From Botryococcus braunii (taxonomy: Eukaryota > Chlorophyta > Trebouxiophyceae), in NCBI GenBank assembly GCA_002005505.1, contig KV908363.1:718453-733452 (forward strand): 15,000 nucleotides of DNA. The letters are read 5' to 3'. The notes under the pieces are model-generated. The model was given only the letters and a program-made list of their open reading frames with translations. It was not told the DNA's origin and did not search any database. This document shows positions 1 to 15,000 of this stretch, piece after piece. Position 1 is the first letter of the stretch. Every line of letters begins with the position of its first letter. The translations under genes were made by a program, and so were the position numbers.

Positions 1-29
1 GGCCTGCCCTGCAGCAGTAATGATGGCTG

Positions 30-185
30 CTCAGTTTCTTCTCGTTCTATTGGATACTCAGATTGTTTTCGCTCTGTCAGGTGCTCAATTATTTTCGTCC
101 TGTCGAGTGCTCAGACTTTTTCGTTCTGTCGGTTGCCAATAAATTTCGTGGGTTCTGTCCAATGCTCGTTCTTTGCGTTCTGCAG
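30..185. repeat. degenerate tandem repeat, about 26-27 bp unit
   Basis: About six diverged copies in tandem of a unit resembling CTCAGATTNTTTTCGTTCTG plus TCGGGTG. Copies begin near 30, 57, 84, 110, 136 and 164, so the spacing is 27, 27, 26, 26 and 28. The last two copies are worn. No protein-coding signal is seen here; reading frames across it on the minus strand simply translate the repeat. Confidence 0.7.
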
Positions 186-207
186 CTGGGTCTGGGTGGC
201 TAATAGG

Positions 208-965
208 ACGTGATATGGGAGAAGGATGACAAACAGATGAGTCAGAATGAGGGTTTCTAGGGTTCCTTCGATGCTGTTGCAGTCGCATGTTGTTCAGCAG
301 GACACGATGGGGGAGAGCAATGACGAACGTGAGTCGTGACAGCGGTTGCTCCGGGTTTGTTGTCTGCTGCAGCTGTGGCATAAAACGAGGGTTGCTGGGA
401 TTCTTTCGATGATGCTGCACAATGTTCAGAACGAAGCGACATGGAGAGCAATGATGAACATGAGTCATGATGACGGTAGCTCGGGGTCTGATGACTGCTT
501 TTGCTGTGGCATTATGCTCAGGGAGGCTGTGATATCTCAAGGACGAGTTGGAATGACGGATGTGTCAAATTGTTTGTTGCTGCTGCTGTAGCAACATGGT
601 CTGCAGGATGTGAGGCAACAAAGATGGCACAGATGAGTCGACACGAGGGTTTGTGTTTTATGCTGTTGCGGAAGCACTGTGCGTCAGCAGGATCTGACAT
701 GGGAGAACAATGACCACGATGAGAGAAGGCGCAACGAGAGTTTCTGAGATTCTTTTGAAGTTGCAGCTGTAGCAAATTGTTACTGGCAATATGCTCAGCA
801 GGAGATGCTAAGGGAGAGTGATGACAAAGATGAGTTGGAACAAGAGGTGCTGGGATTCTTTGTGATGCTGCACCTGTAGCATAATGCTCAATAGGATGTG
901 ATATTGGAGAGCATCGACAAAGATGAGTCGGAACGAGAGTTGCCGGGATTATTCTGACGTTGGCC
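208..965. repeat. diverged minisatellite, about 90 bp unit
   Basis: Roughly eight degenerate copies share the core GATGAGTCGGAACGAGRGTT followed by GCTGGGATTCTTT, GATGCTGCAGCTGTAGCAT and ATGCTCAGCAGGATGTGACA. Core anchors fall near 236, 329, 459, 542, 632, 718, 829 and 922, spaced 83-130 bp with a mode near 90. Because spacing is not a fixed multiple of three, the minus-strand reading frames that cross it change frame between copies and look like repeat translation, not a conserved protein. Some copies carry internal partial duplications (329-459). Confidence 0.7.
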
Positions 966-1288
966 CCAAGATGATTCCTCATGGGGAACATCAGAATCTA
1001 TAGGCTCTGGGGTTTCACGCCTTGCGGGTTCCAAGTCCTGCTTGCTGTAGCAGCATCCTCTGAAGGATCTCAGAGGTAAAGCACGGTTTCCCTCTGTTCC
1101 TGTAGCATCGCGCTCATTATGTTTGCCGCTGTTCCTGTAGCATCGCGCTCAGCATGTTCTGGGAGGGGGTAGCATTTGCGACCTCGCAACTGGAGAGCCA
1201 TCTGTGGAGGAGAGGTGGTGTTTGGGGCTGTAGCTTCAGGAGATCACCGGGGTAGCGGGGGTATAAGGGGATGTGAGTAACTGCAGTA
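966..1288. other. intergenic, one short direct repeat
   Basis: No gene is recognisable. A 23-bp exact direct repeat beginning CTGTTCCTGTAGCATCGCGC sits at 1094-1116 and 1129-1151, 35 bp apart. The GTAGCAT part resembles the core of the neighbouring 90-bp repeat family, so this may be its worn edge. Confidence 0.5.
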
Positions 1289-1425
1289 GTCGTGGGAATC
1301 GTACCACATGTCAAAAAGGGCAATCATGGGAAACATACCACACGTCAAAAGAGGAGTCATGGGTAGTCTAAGTGGGTAGTCTAACAGGGTAGTCATGGAA
1401 ACCAGACCACACGTCAAAAAGGGCG
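1289..1425. repeat. about 34-bp tandem repeat
   Basis: Four copies begin near 1289, 1323, 1356 and 1392. Three of them contain ACCACAYGTCAAAARRGG (near 1303, 1337 and 1406). The third copy is replaced by two GGGTAGTCTAA-type subrepeats. Each copy opens with RTCRTGG. No coding potential is seen. Confidence 0.7.
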
Positions 1426-1901
1426 GATGACATCGAGTGAGGCTGTTCTTTTAGGTTTCAGTTGCAGAATTTTTAGCATTTCCTGGCCGTTGTTGAACCG
1501 GAGGAACTGATGCTCCATCCTTCCTTGCTTCCGTCAGTATTTGTGGCACAGGAGCTTGAAGGAGCTCCGGGGTGCACATTCATCTGCACACTCATGTGTC
1601 CATGTACATATGTGTGGGTTCCAAACATTCATGTAGGTGTGTTGCGGTTGGGCAGCACATTCCCGCCACACGCTGTACCTGAAATACCAGTTCTGGGCTG
1701 CCAAGGGTCAAAATTTTAGCATTGAGAAGTCAGAATCTTGCAGTAAGGTTAACAGCCCAAAGTCTTCTGAATTGTAAGGATGCGGCTAACACATGCCACT
1801 GATGTGGCAAGTAGTGTTAGTCCTACGTTCTTTTGTCCGTTGCCCTAGGGGGACTCGAACACGCCAAACCTAGGCACGTAGGTCGAATTTGGTTGCCTAT
1901 G
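1426..1901. other. unassigned region upstream of the SRPBCC gene
   Basis: No convincing exon, RNA gene or mobile element is seen. A 69-codon open frame at 1510-1719 has no recognisable motif and is treated as chance. A GACTCGAAC string near 1851 resembles a tRNA T-loop on the minus strand, but the flanking bases do not pair into a T stem. Confidence 0.4.
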
Positions 1902-2102
1902 GCACGTGGAGGAACGACAGGATACTGCTTTGAGGTTTAAATGAGAGTCCAGTTGTTGATACGTATATTGGTTAGATCTGCATCGCTTCCCCGGGACCAA
2001 GAATTTCTGCACGTGTGGAAAACGACAGGATGCCGCTTTTTGAGGTTCACATGAGAATCCGATTGTTGACGTGGACACGTATGTTGGCCAGATCTGCAGC
2101 GC
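1902..2102. repeat. 85-95 bp direct repeat, two copies
   Basis: Copy 1 spans about 1902-1986 and copy 2 about 2009-2102. Both start GCACGTGNGG, continue with AACGACAGGAT, TGAGGTT, ATGAGA, TTGTTGA, CGTAT.TTGG and end AGATCTGCANCGC. Copy 2 has a few extra bases (GTGGAC) before its CGTAT. Each copy carries a CACGTG at its left end, so the duplication also duplicated a potential regulatory site. Confidence 0.8.
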
Positions 2103-2210
2103 GAGTTGTCGCTTTTCGGATCCTCTAGCAAGTTGCTGTGTACTTCTCCAGATTGGATTGTCATCAGCCAGAAGATTTCACTTTTCAGGACGGATTCTGA
2201 CAGCCACGTG
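1903..2210. promoter_or_regulatory. three G-box (CACGTG) motifs upstream of the SRPBCC gene
   Basis: Perfect CACGTG hexamers occur at 1903-1908, 2010-2015 and 2205-2210, that is 539, 432 and 237 bases before the proposed ATG at 2442. In plants CACGTG is bound by bZIP and bHLH factors. Three in about 300 bases is above chance, although two belong to one direct repeat. No clear TATA box was found between them and the ATG. Regulatory use is inference. Confidence 0.4.
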
Positions 2211-2441
2211 ATCAATTTCTGCCACGAAAAGGACGCTACAGGCTCAGACTAGCTGCTGTCCCTAAAGGCACTACACCTTACCTCCGCGCCGGAAAGTTTC
2301 CGAAAGCAGTTCCCCTCGTAGAGAAGAAACTTGGAACAGGCTTGTTTTATGTCCCTTCCAGCCTATTTGACACCTCAGCCTAAGGCCTTGCATGGTTTTA
2401 GGTTTCTAAGCCTGATTTGAAGTTGTGCAGACTTTAACGGG
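2211..2441 (+). other. probable 5' leader or core promoter of the SRPBCC gene
   Basis: No open frame or known element is seen. The stretch is pyrimidine-rich (for example 2271-2310 and 2341-2370). A transcription start cannot be placed from sequence alone. Confidence 0.3.
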
Positions 2442-9259
<6,818 letters not shown>

Positions 9260-9850
9260 CTCCTAACCATTTCAGGGTCAACCACAGGCCAGGAGGTAGT
9301 CGCAAGGAACTGCGTGCTCAGCACTTGCCTGGCCCCCCCGGGGCACCTGTGGGGGGGTGCGGGGATCATTGCTGCGGTTCTGCAACCGACCTGCACCAGC
9401 CCGTGATCTGTTCCCGTACGTGAATGGGCTGACCACCGGCAGACGCGAGCATGTTGCCTGTGCTTTAGGCTGAGTCCAGCACATTGCTCAGGGTGTGCAC
9501 CAGGTCCCACCCTTCAGCCTGGTAGAGGTAGTTGTTTCCAGGGTTAGACGCATTACAGGCTAGACATTTGCTGTTCCAGCACATTGTTTCTAATACAGAT
9601 CAACTCCCACCGTTCAGTGCTGCGAGACGGAGAGGTGATCCGTGGGTCTTGCACGCCTGGGTTTGCTGTGCGCAGCAGATTCTAGATGTAGTCTTTTGTT
9701 TCTGCTCTGCGGCTTCAGTCGTTGTGGGCGTACGACTGGCTGCATGACTTGGCCTTTCCCAAGCAAGTGGGGAAAATTGGGTGGCTGGTTTTTTCTGGCC
9801 TGCTGGTTTCATGTCTCCCAGTCACGGCAGGGTCTCCTGGAGGCCTTCCA

Positions 9851-9882
9851 AGGGACCCTAGGGCTAGGGGACCCTAGGGCTA
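9851..9882. repeat. 16-bp tandem duplication
   Basis: AGGGACCCTAGGGCTA is followed immediately by GGGGACCCTAGGGCTA. Each contains the palindrome CCCTAGGG, so the pair can also fold back. Confidence 0.9.
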
Positions 9883-10119
9883 TAGTGCTAGGTATGGTCA
9901 ACGACTCTTGTGTTGTGAATGGATGGTGCAATTGCAAGTTCCAAGGACTCTGTTGTGATCCTCCCGCATGGCTATCCGTGAAAGCCAAAGCTTGAAGTGC
10001 TCGGCCTCGTTTCCATTTGCAACCCACAGGAAGGTGAGGCAATTTCGCTCTTCTCTTTCAAGGCATGAGTCATCTTATGGGCTACACGCCCGTCATTAAC
10101 GGACACCTGAGGTTTGCTG

Positions 10120-10143
10120 CCCCCCCCCCCCCCCCGGGGGGGG
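10120..10143. repeat. C16 run joined to G8 run
   Basis: Sixteen C then eight G with no spacer, followed by AGGAG and another C7 at 10149-10155. It is self-complementary and prone to replication slippage and assembly error. Confidence 0.9.
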
Positions 10144-10379
10144 AGGAGCCCCCCCTGGGACCAAACCCTTTGCCCCTTGCCGAGCAGTTGGCTGGCAACT
10201 TGATGTACTGCACTCCATCTTTTCCGGGTTGAGGGGTTGTCAAACCAAGTCTCAGCCGTTTGTCAGTTTTCAGGGTTTTGCTCTTAGGCACTGCCGGTAC
10301 TGCATTTTAGAATGTACAAGGCGGACGATTTGGCTAGTTTTGCTTCCAACAGCGTTGTTCCAGTAGAGCATGGCGTCCT

Positions 10380-10411
10380 CTGTACTGATGATCAACTGTA
10401 CTGATGATCAC
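10380..10411. repeat. 16-bp tandem duplication with GTACTGATGATCA
   Basis: CTGTACTGATGATCAA then CTGTACTGATGATCAC. The last copy runs into TGATCACGTG. The GTACTGAT.. core resembles the centre of the palindrome at 3010-3045, which may be chance. Confidence 0.9.
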
Positions 10412-10697
10412 GTGCATGCGGTTTGTGATTGAAAGCCTTCGAGCACAAACAGTGTCACTTTCTGTGCTCTGTTCTTCACCCGCACATGTGGTGCGACCTT
10501 TGAAGGACACGATGTACAGTTTGTCGAGGACACTTGTACATCTGCGCTATCGGAGTCAGTGTCCTGATCTTAGGGTCGAGGACACTTTCATGCCATCATC
10601 GTGCTTCCCCTTGCTCTCTGGCCCGCCCATCAGTCCAGCCAGAAGTTTGCGGAAACACTCGCTTTTAGTTTTCTTGTTTTCTCCCTTTTAGCGGGAT

Positions 10698-10747
10698 TAT
10701 AAATATGTAATTATACGTTGCTTGAAGGGGCCTTGGGACCCTTCAAG
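10698..10747 (+). promoter_or_regulatory. TATAAATA string and downstream 9-bp hairpin
   Basis: TATAAATA at 10698-10705 lies about 200 bases before the short frame at 10909. The hairpin CTTGAAGGG-loop of 9-CCCTTCAAG is at 10721-10747. A promoter role is weak inference, as such strings are common in AT-rich DNA. Confidence 0.15.
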
Positions 10748-10908
10748 TCAGATTTTTGTTGGGCAGATTTTTGTCAGGCCTGGTGTTTGGGATCCTTGCT
10801 TGATTTAAAGGTTCCCTGGGATATACAAGCTGGTCATTGACTGGATATATCACCAGCTGCTTAAGCTTTATGAGCAGCCATTTTTCTTAATCACCATCTT
10901 TGCTGATC

Positions 10909-11238
10909 ATGAAGGTTCGAACCATTCATGAAGTTGCTCACCCTCTTGCTAACGCAGGGATAACGTGCATTCTCGAAGCTCAAATGAAGGGGTGGAATCC
11001 TTTTTTATATTTCCAACGGTGCGGCGTAGCTTACTGGAAGGCTCGCAAGGCATTCCTCGACATGATCAAGACTTGAGGGGTGAAGAAGGTCCGCTTGGCG
11101 GTACAGAGGCCCCTATTTGAGAGTGGGCTTTGGATGGACAAGCCAAGGCGTTTAATAATGATTCTACTTGCTCACAGTATGCTCAGTAAGCACAGTATGC
11201 TCAGTAACCACGTAAGCATTGTGCTGCCCAAGCCTTAG
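10909..11238 (+). pseudogene. short unrecognised frame, 55 codons, open again after one TGA
   Basis: ATG at 10909 gives 55 residues ending at TGA 11074-11076, including KGWNPFLYFQRCGVAYWKAR and FLDMIK. The same frame then stays open to TAG 11236-11238 and contains GVKKVRLAVQRPLFESGLW. The amino-acid mix (aromatics, Lys/Arg, helices) looks more protein-like than neighbouring frames, so this may be a decayed coding fragment, possibly from a mobile element, with one nonsense mutation. I do not recognise the family. A run of 55 then 53 codons without a stop is possible by chance. Confidence 0.25.
11173..11208. repeat. 18-bp tandem duplication
   Basis: CACAGTATGCTCAGTAAG then CACAGTATGCTCAGTAAC. 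In the frame of the 10909 fragment this is an exact multiple of three and repeats HSMLSK/HSMLSN. Confidence 0.95.
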
Positions 11239-12956
11239 ATGGCGGGATAGGTTTCGGGCAGTCACGCTTACAGTTTATTGCATGCATACACACGAGCATC
11301 TCGTATGATGTCTTTTCTTTCACTTTTACACTTTTACAATTAGATCTGAGGGCTGCAGTAGCTTTTTATTGTCTGGACGATCTAGCACCGAGGACAGACG
11401 TGCTTCCCAGAGTCGTGCCAACTTCCCTTGTGGACTATCCAAGCCTAGAGACATCACGATCAGGATGAGCTTAGGCCGACCAATTTTTGGGCGTGTCAGG
11501 TCCAGTCCAAACAATCGGACACGCTTAATCCTCCTGGTGTCTGGCATCGGCGAGTTGTATTTTAGGATTGTCCATGAGCTTTCTGTAGCCGGCGGTTGCC
11601 GTACAGTCTACATGTACATGTACGAGGGGTGTTGTAAGCTCGAGCTTGCAGGTGATAGGTTTGAGGGCAAGTTCAAGCCGATACTGGGCAGGGCAGATAA
11701 ATTCCCAGAGCTTCGACTCGACACATGAAATGTCGTGGCCGCAAAGCTCCGCCCAGTCTTCTGAAGGAGGTAACAGTTACATGGTTCAAAGTCCCTAAAT
11801 GCGAACGCAATGGAATATGTTGGAACTCACCAAACTGGAACAGTCGTCAAGTCCGCCAGGGTTGAGCATTGCGAGTAATTGATCTTCATGCGGTGTTGTT
11901 TACACGATGCGAAGATAGAACAAGGATCAACCAAGATCATCTGTGTAGAGAATATTGGTTGGGGGACAGAGGGTTCCGAGCATGTCCCAGCCAGGTCGCG
12001 GCTTGTCAAGCGAGACGATATTCGACTTTTGAGTCCGTCCACTTCGGTTTTGAACCGACTGGCACCAGTGCTGATGTTTGAGTGGCCGTGTATGCGAGTG
12101 TTGTGGTAATTTTGCGACGATACTGTTGTGTAAATTTTTCGGAACGGGAACCTGCCCCTTGATCAAGGAGTATGTCTGAATGGACATATGATGATGTGCT
12201 TGAAGAACGCTTGAATGTCTTCGAGAATGTCTGTCGATGTTTTGGAGCATGCCGGCTTTTCCATGGAGTGGCCACGTCGGGTTCCCTTTAATGTCTGCTT
12301 GATGAGTACGAGCATGGGCTTATGCTGTTTCCAGGCGAGGACGGGTCCAGTTCATGTATGTTCTACCGCTTTGAACCCGCATCTGATGGGTGCTGGCAGC
12401 TTGATGATGGGGATGTTTGGGCTACGGACCTACGGACCAAGCTTGTTTAACGAGACCTGTCTCCTCCTGATCAGCAGGATGAACCTGCACCTCTTCATGT
12501 GCTTCGACTTTGTCGTGTAATGAAATCGATGCAGTCAATTGGGACTGCATGCACGGGACGGCGTTTTGGCACATGCCTTGACTTCGGCGAGTGTGTAATG
12601 GCTTATGAGGACCCCATGGCCCACCATTACTAGGTAAGGACATATATGCGCAATGATATAATTGTGTATTTAGCGCAGATTACTTGTAAGAACTGGCATA
12701 AATCTGTAACTACTCGTTAAGTCAAATGATAAAGTCATATGGAAGAGTGCGTGCATGGGAACGCCGACAGAAACGTCAAGTTTTGTTTTGGAGGTGCGTC
12801 CACGTATCAAGTAAGGTCTGCAACTGATCGGCTTCCCTCTCCTAGATTGCTTTCATTTATCTAGCAATATTGGGATAGGTTGAGCAAGTGCTTCAATCAA
12901 TCTGTCTATGTAGAGGGAGGGAAGGGGAAGAGTGGGCTTAATGAGCTCAGGGGCTC
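11239..12956. other. no recognisable gene
   Basis: Moderate base composition with no microsatellite. Several frames of 70-119 codons on both strands (11369-11728 +, 11326-11547 -, 11927-12250 -, 12006-12275 -, 12215-12520 +) overlap one another and carry no motif I can name. TACATGTACATGTA at 11609-11622 is a 14-bp palindrome. I considered a decayed retroelement on the minus strand at 11930-12270, but no integrase or reverse transcriptase motif is intact. Confidence 0.4.
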
Positions 12957-12975
12957 GGGGGGGGGGGGGGGGGGG
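12957..12975. repeat. G19 homopolymer between two GAGCTC sites
   Basis: Nineteen consecutive G, with GAGCTC at 12943-12948 and again at 12975-12980. The flanks (12913-12940 and 12990-13110) are also G-rich. No gene is present. Confidence 0.9.
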
Positions 12976-13136
12976 AGCTCCACCCTTGAGGATGGGCGGG
13001 AGAAGGGGTCTTGGTTGAACGGGGGAAACCCTAGGGGGGTCCGGGCAAAGGGATAAAAGGGTGGGGAGGCAGGGGGCCCAGCCTGCCGGGAACAGGGAGG
13101 GGCGTGTCAGCGCGTATGCGTGTGCAGCTGCGAGCG

Positions 13137-13556
<420 letters not shown>

Positions 13557-14489
13557 GGCATGCGTGCGTGTGTCATCCCTCGCTTGCCCTCCCTTCCTCC
13601 CTCTGTCCCTCCGGAGGGATCCCCCCCCCTTTTAATGTCTCTGCTCGTACATAATTGATCCATGTATGACCCATTTTTACAGCTCAAACTATACACCATT
13701 AGCTCTGGTAATCAGGGATGCCCATCCTCTGCTTATCAAATGCTAACCAAATAACACTAACGATAATGCGACACGTACGTGCGTCACGTTATCCCTACGC
13801 TAACGCTGTTTGTGCGTTTGTTGTAAACAACAAAGTTTTCATCGGATGACTACGTCCTGCACTTCTGTTTTTTTCATAATCTTGTTTTGCACAAACAAGA
13901 AAATGATGTATTAATTTTGTAGGACGCAGGCCTTGGTATCAGTGATAAACAGTGAGCGTTCCAATAGCGTTCACCCTTCAACATACCAACAGCAGCGCGA
14001 CCCAAAAATAGTTGCGCATGCAAGTTAAATTAAACGGCAGCTAAACGATTGAACGGCACCCGACAAATTTGAAAGTGAGGGTGCCAGATGGGAACACAGT
14101 TTCCCGGCACCTGCAGACAAAGAGTAGTGAACAATTAAAGTCAAGATTGTTAAGATCACCAGGATGCTGCGAACGTTAGAAAATAAAAGTAGCTAATTTA
14201 ACCAAGTATGTTGTCTTACTGTTCATTCTGCTGTTGACAGGTTAAAAGGGAGGGCACTAACTAGCACTTATAAGACTGTTAGGCGCTTCCCGGAAGCCAA
14301 TTGCACACGTTGCGACCTGCTAGCTATGAATTACGGTGCCCCTTAACCAAAGGGAGGCAGTTTGGTCAAAAGTAGCTAAATATTAAAGTTTGCTTGTGAG
14401 ACGTTCAAAATTTCCCAGCATGGCCAAATTTTCCTTTTTAAGTACTTCTAAACGTTAAGTTCATACGGAAGTGGTTTGAAGGGATGGAC
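13557..14489. other. AT-richer region with no recognisable gene; probable 3' flank of the minus-strand exon
   Basis: No exon is supported. Small hairpins: TTTGTTGT-AA-ACAACAAA at 13817-13834 and CTTGTTT-loop of 5-AAACAAG at 13881-13899. The sequence composition shifts to AT-rich relative to the gene region. If the minus-strand exon at 14490-14696 is real, the bases just below 14490 are its 3' UTR. Confidence 0.45.
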
Positions 14490-14696
14490 TCATATCGAGA
14501 CGTTGTCGTGAATGTCTTCGAAGATTCTCAAGACCTGTTTTAACTTGGATTTCTGTTCTGTATTCCACCCTTCGATGTCTATGAATATCTGAAACAGATT
14601 CTGCAGCTTTGCTCCTCGACATTGTGAAACGGCCATTTGGTAGACTTCTGCATTTAGGGTTTCACTGTCAACCACCTCCATGATTAGCTGAACAAC
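14490..14696 (-). CDS. probable terminal exon of an unrecognised minus-strand gene
   Basis: Read on the minus strand, acceptor GGGGTGCAG at 14700-14697 is followed by an open 68-codon stretch to TGA (14492-14490). It encodes VVQLIMEVVDSETLNAEV, then YQMAVSQCRGAKLQNLFQIF, then IDIEGWNTEQKSKLKQVLRI and FEDIHDNVSI. The charged, helix-rich composition looks genuinely coding, but I cannot name a family. Upstream in the same direction a good donor, GAAAG|GTAAGC, lies at 14755, so 14697-14755 could be a 59-nt intron. The part of the upstream exon visible here would then run into the (TG)n microsatellite. The frame also reads through the 59 nt without a stop. The rest of the gene would lie beyond the window. 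Confidence 0.45.
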   Translation of the reverse strand, partial: VVQLIMEVVDSETLNAEVYQMAVSQCRGAKLQNLFQIFIDIEGWNTEQKSKLKQVLRIFEDIHDNVSI

Positions 14697-14768
14697 CTGC
14701 ACCCCAATGAAACATAGGTTTAATGAACCAGCAAGGAAATAGAAGGCCAGCTTACCTTTCTCGATATT

Positions 14769-14769
<1 letters not shown>

Positions 14770-14812
<43 letters not shown>

Positions 14813-14836
14813 ACACACACAGACGCGCGCGCGCGT
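14770..14836. repeat. (CA)n then (CG)n microsatellite
   Basis: (CA)n at 14770-14807, a GA interruption, (CA)n to 14820, then alternating CG to about 14836. Confidence 0.95.
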
Positions 14837-15000
14837 GCAGACGTATATTACATATACGTTGTAGTATATTACGTGTAGTAGTATTTTACGTATATAAATT
14901 AAACTACGTAGTATACAAGTGGTATGTGTGTGTATCAAGTATTGATAATTTGATAATCACCGGCACACACATATTCACACTTTAACAATTTACATTATTA
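14837..15000. other. AT-rich tail with TACGTA-type inverted repeats
   Basis: Repeated ACGTATA/TATACGT words form a hairpin with 7-bp arms at 14841-14847 and 14853-14859. TTACGTAT and CTACGTAG variants follow at 14889-14910. No gene is seen. Confidence 0.5.

Larger units (their letters stand above)
9260..10908. other. no recognisable gene; short duplications and hairpins
   Basis: Includes the presumed 3' UTR of the SRPBCC gene, but no AATAAA was found close to 9259, so its end cannot be placed. Noted inside: a 16-bp tandem duplication of GGGGACCCTAGGGCTA at 9851-9882; C16 then G8 at 10120-10143; a tandem CTGTACTGATGATCAA pair at 10380-10411; a hairpin with 9-bp arms CTTGAAGGG/CCCTTCAAG at 10721-10747; and a TATAAATA string at 10698-10705. 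Reading frames here (for example 9642-9995) have no family-like composition. Confidence 0.5.

Noticed and set aside
85..991. Minus-strand frames of 151 and 157 codons with His/Pro/Ser-rich repeats
   Set aside because: They follow the 90-bp minisatellite, and unit spacing not divisible by three shifts the frame between copies, so a conserved repeat protein is unlikely.
1840..1875. tRNA-like T-loop (GTTCGAGTCC) on the minus strand
   Set aside because: The bases before the loop do not pair with CCCCC after it, and no A-box or acceptor stem is found upstream.
10911..10925. GGTTCGAACC, a B-box-like string
   Set aside because: No A-box or cloverleaf upstream, and it falls inside the 55-codon frame.
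11369..11728. 119-codon + strand frame
   Set aside because: Begins with TTG, has no motif, overlaps an equally open minus-strand frame, and is within chance length for this composition.
11930..12270. Possible minus-strand retroelement integrase remnant (GQVPVPKNLHNSIVAKL)
   Set aside because: It vaguely resembles the region before an integrase zinc finger, but the His-His-Cys-Cys pattern and catalytic residues are not present, and there are no LTRs or primer-binding site.

Overview
The window looks like nuclear DNA of a eukaryote. It has one intron-rich gene with GT-AG introns, long non-coding stretches and very large simple-sequence blocks ((CT)n, (GA)n, (GT)n, poly-T, poly-G). There are no prokaryotic operons, ribosome binding sites or dense gene packing. 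A START-like (SRPBCC) domain gene with a GC-rich, Pro/Ala-rich exon and G-boxes upstream would suit a green or charophyte-type alga or another plant-lineage genome. That placement is inference; nothing in the window fixes the species.

Layout: 1-1425 holds several families of degenerate tandem repeats (about 26 bp, 90 bp and 34 bp units). 1426-2441 is the upstream region of the main gene, with an 85-95 bp direct repeat and three CACGTG G-boxes. The main gene runs from 2442 to 9259 on the + strand in five proposed exons: 2442-2594, 2767-2870, 3105-3252, 4875-7170 and 9030-9259. Every junction is phase-compatible, giving a predicted 976-residue protein. Exons 1-3 and the first 25 codons of exon 4 rebuild a complete SRPBCC (Polyketide_cyc2/START-like) lipid-binding-fold domain. 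The rest of exon 4 and exon 5 add about 815 residues of Pro/Ala/Gly/Ser-rich tail with 11-residue tandem repeats, a recurring LLIPQ(A/T)G motif and a His/Arg/Lys patch resembling a nuclear localisation signal. Introns 3 and 4 carry huge microsatellite blocks that are complementary to each other across exon 4.

9260-14489 has no gene I can recognise. It contains short tandem duplications, small hairpins, a C16G8 run, a possible small decayed reading frame at 10909, a G19 run and a long (GT)n/(GCGT)n block at 13137-13556. At the right edge, a probable terminal exon of a second gene lies on the minus strand (14490-14696), preceded in its own direction by a (CA/TG)n microsatellite. The strongest unusual candidate is the SRPBCC domain fused to a giant disordered tail, together with the intronic inverted microsatellites around its main exon.
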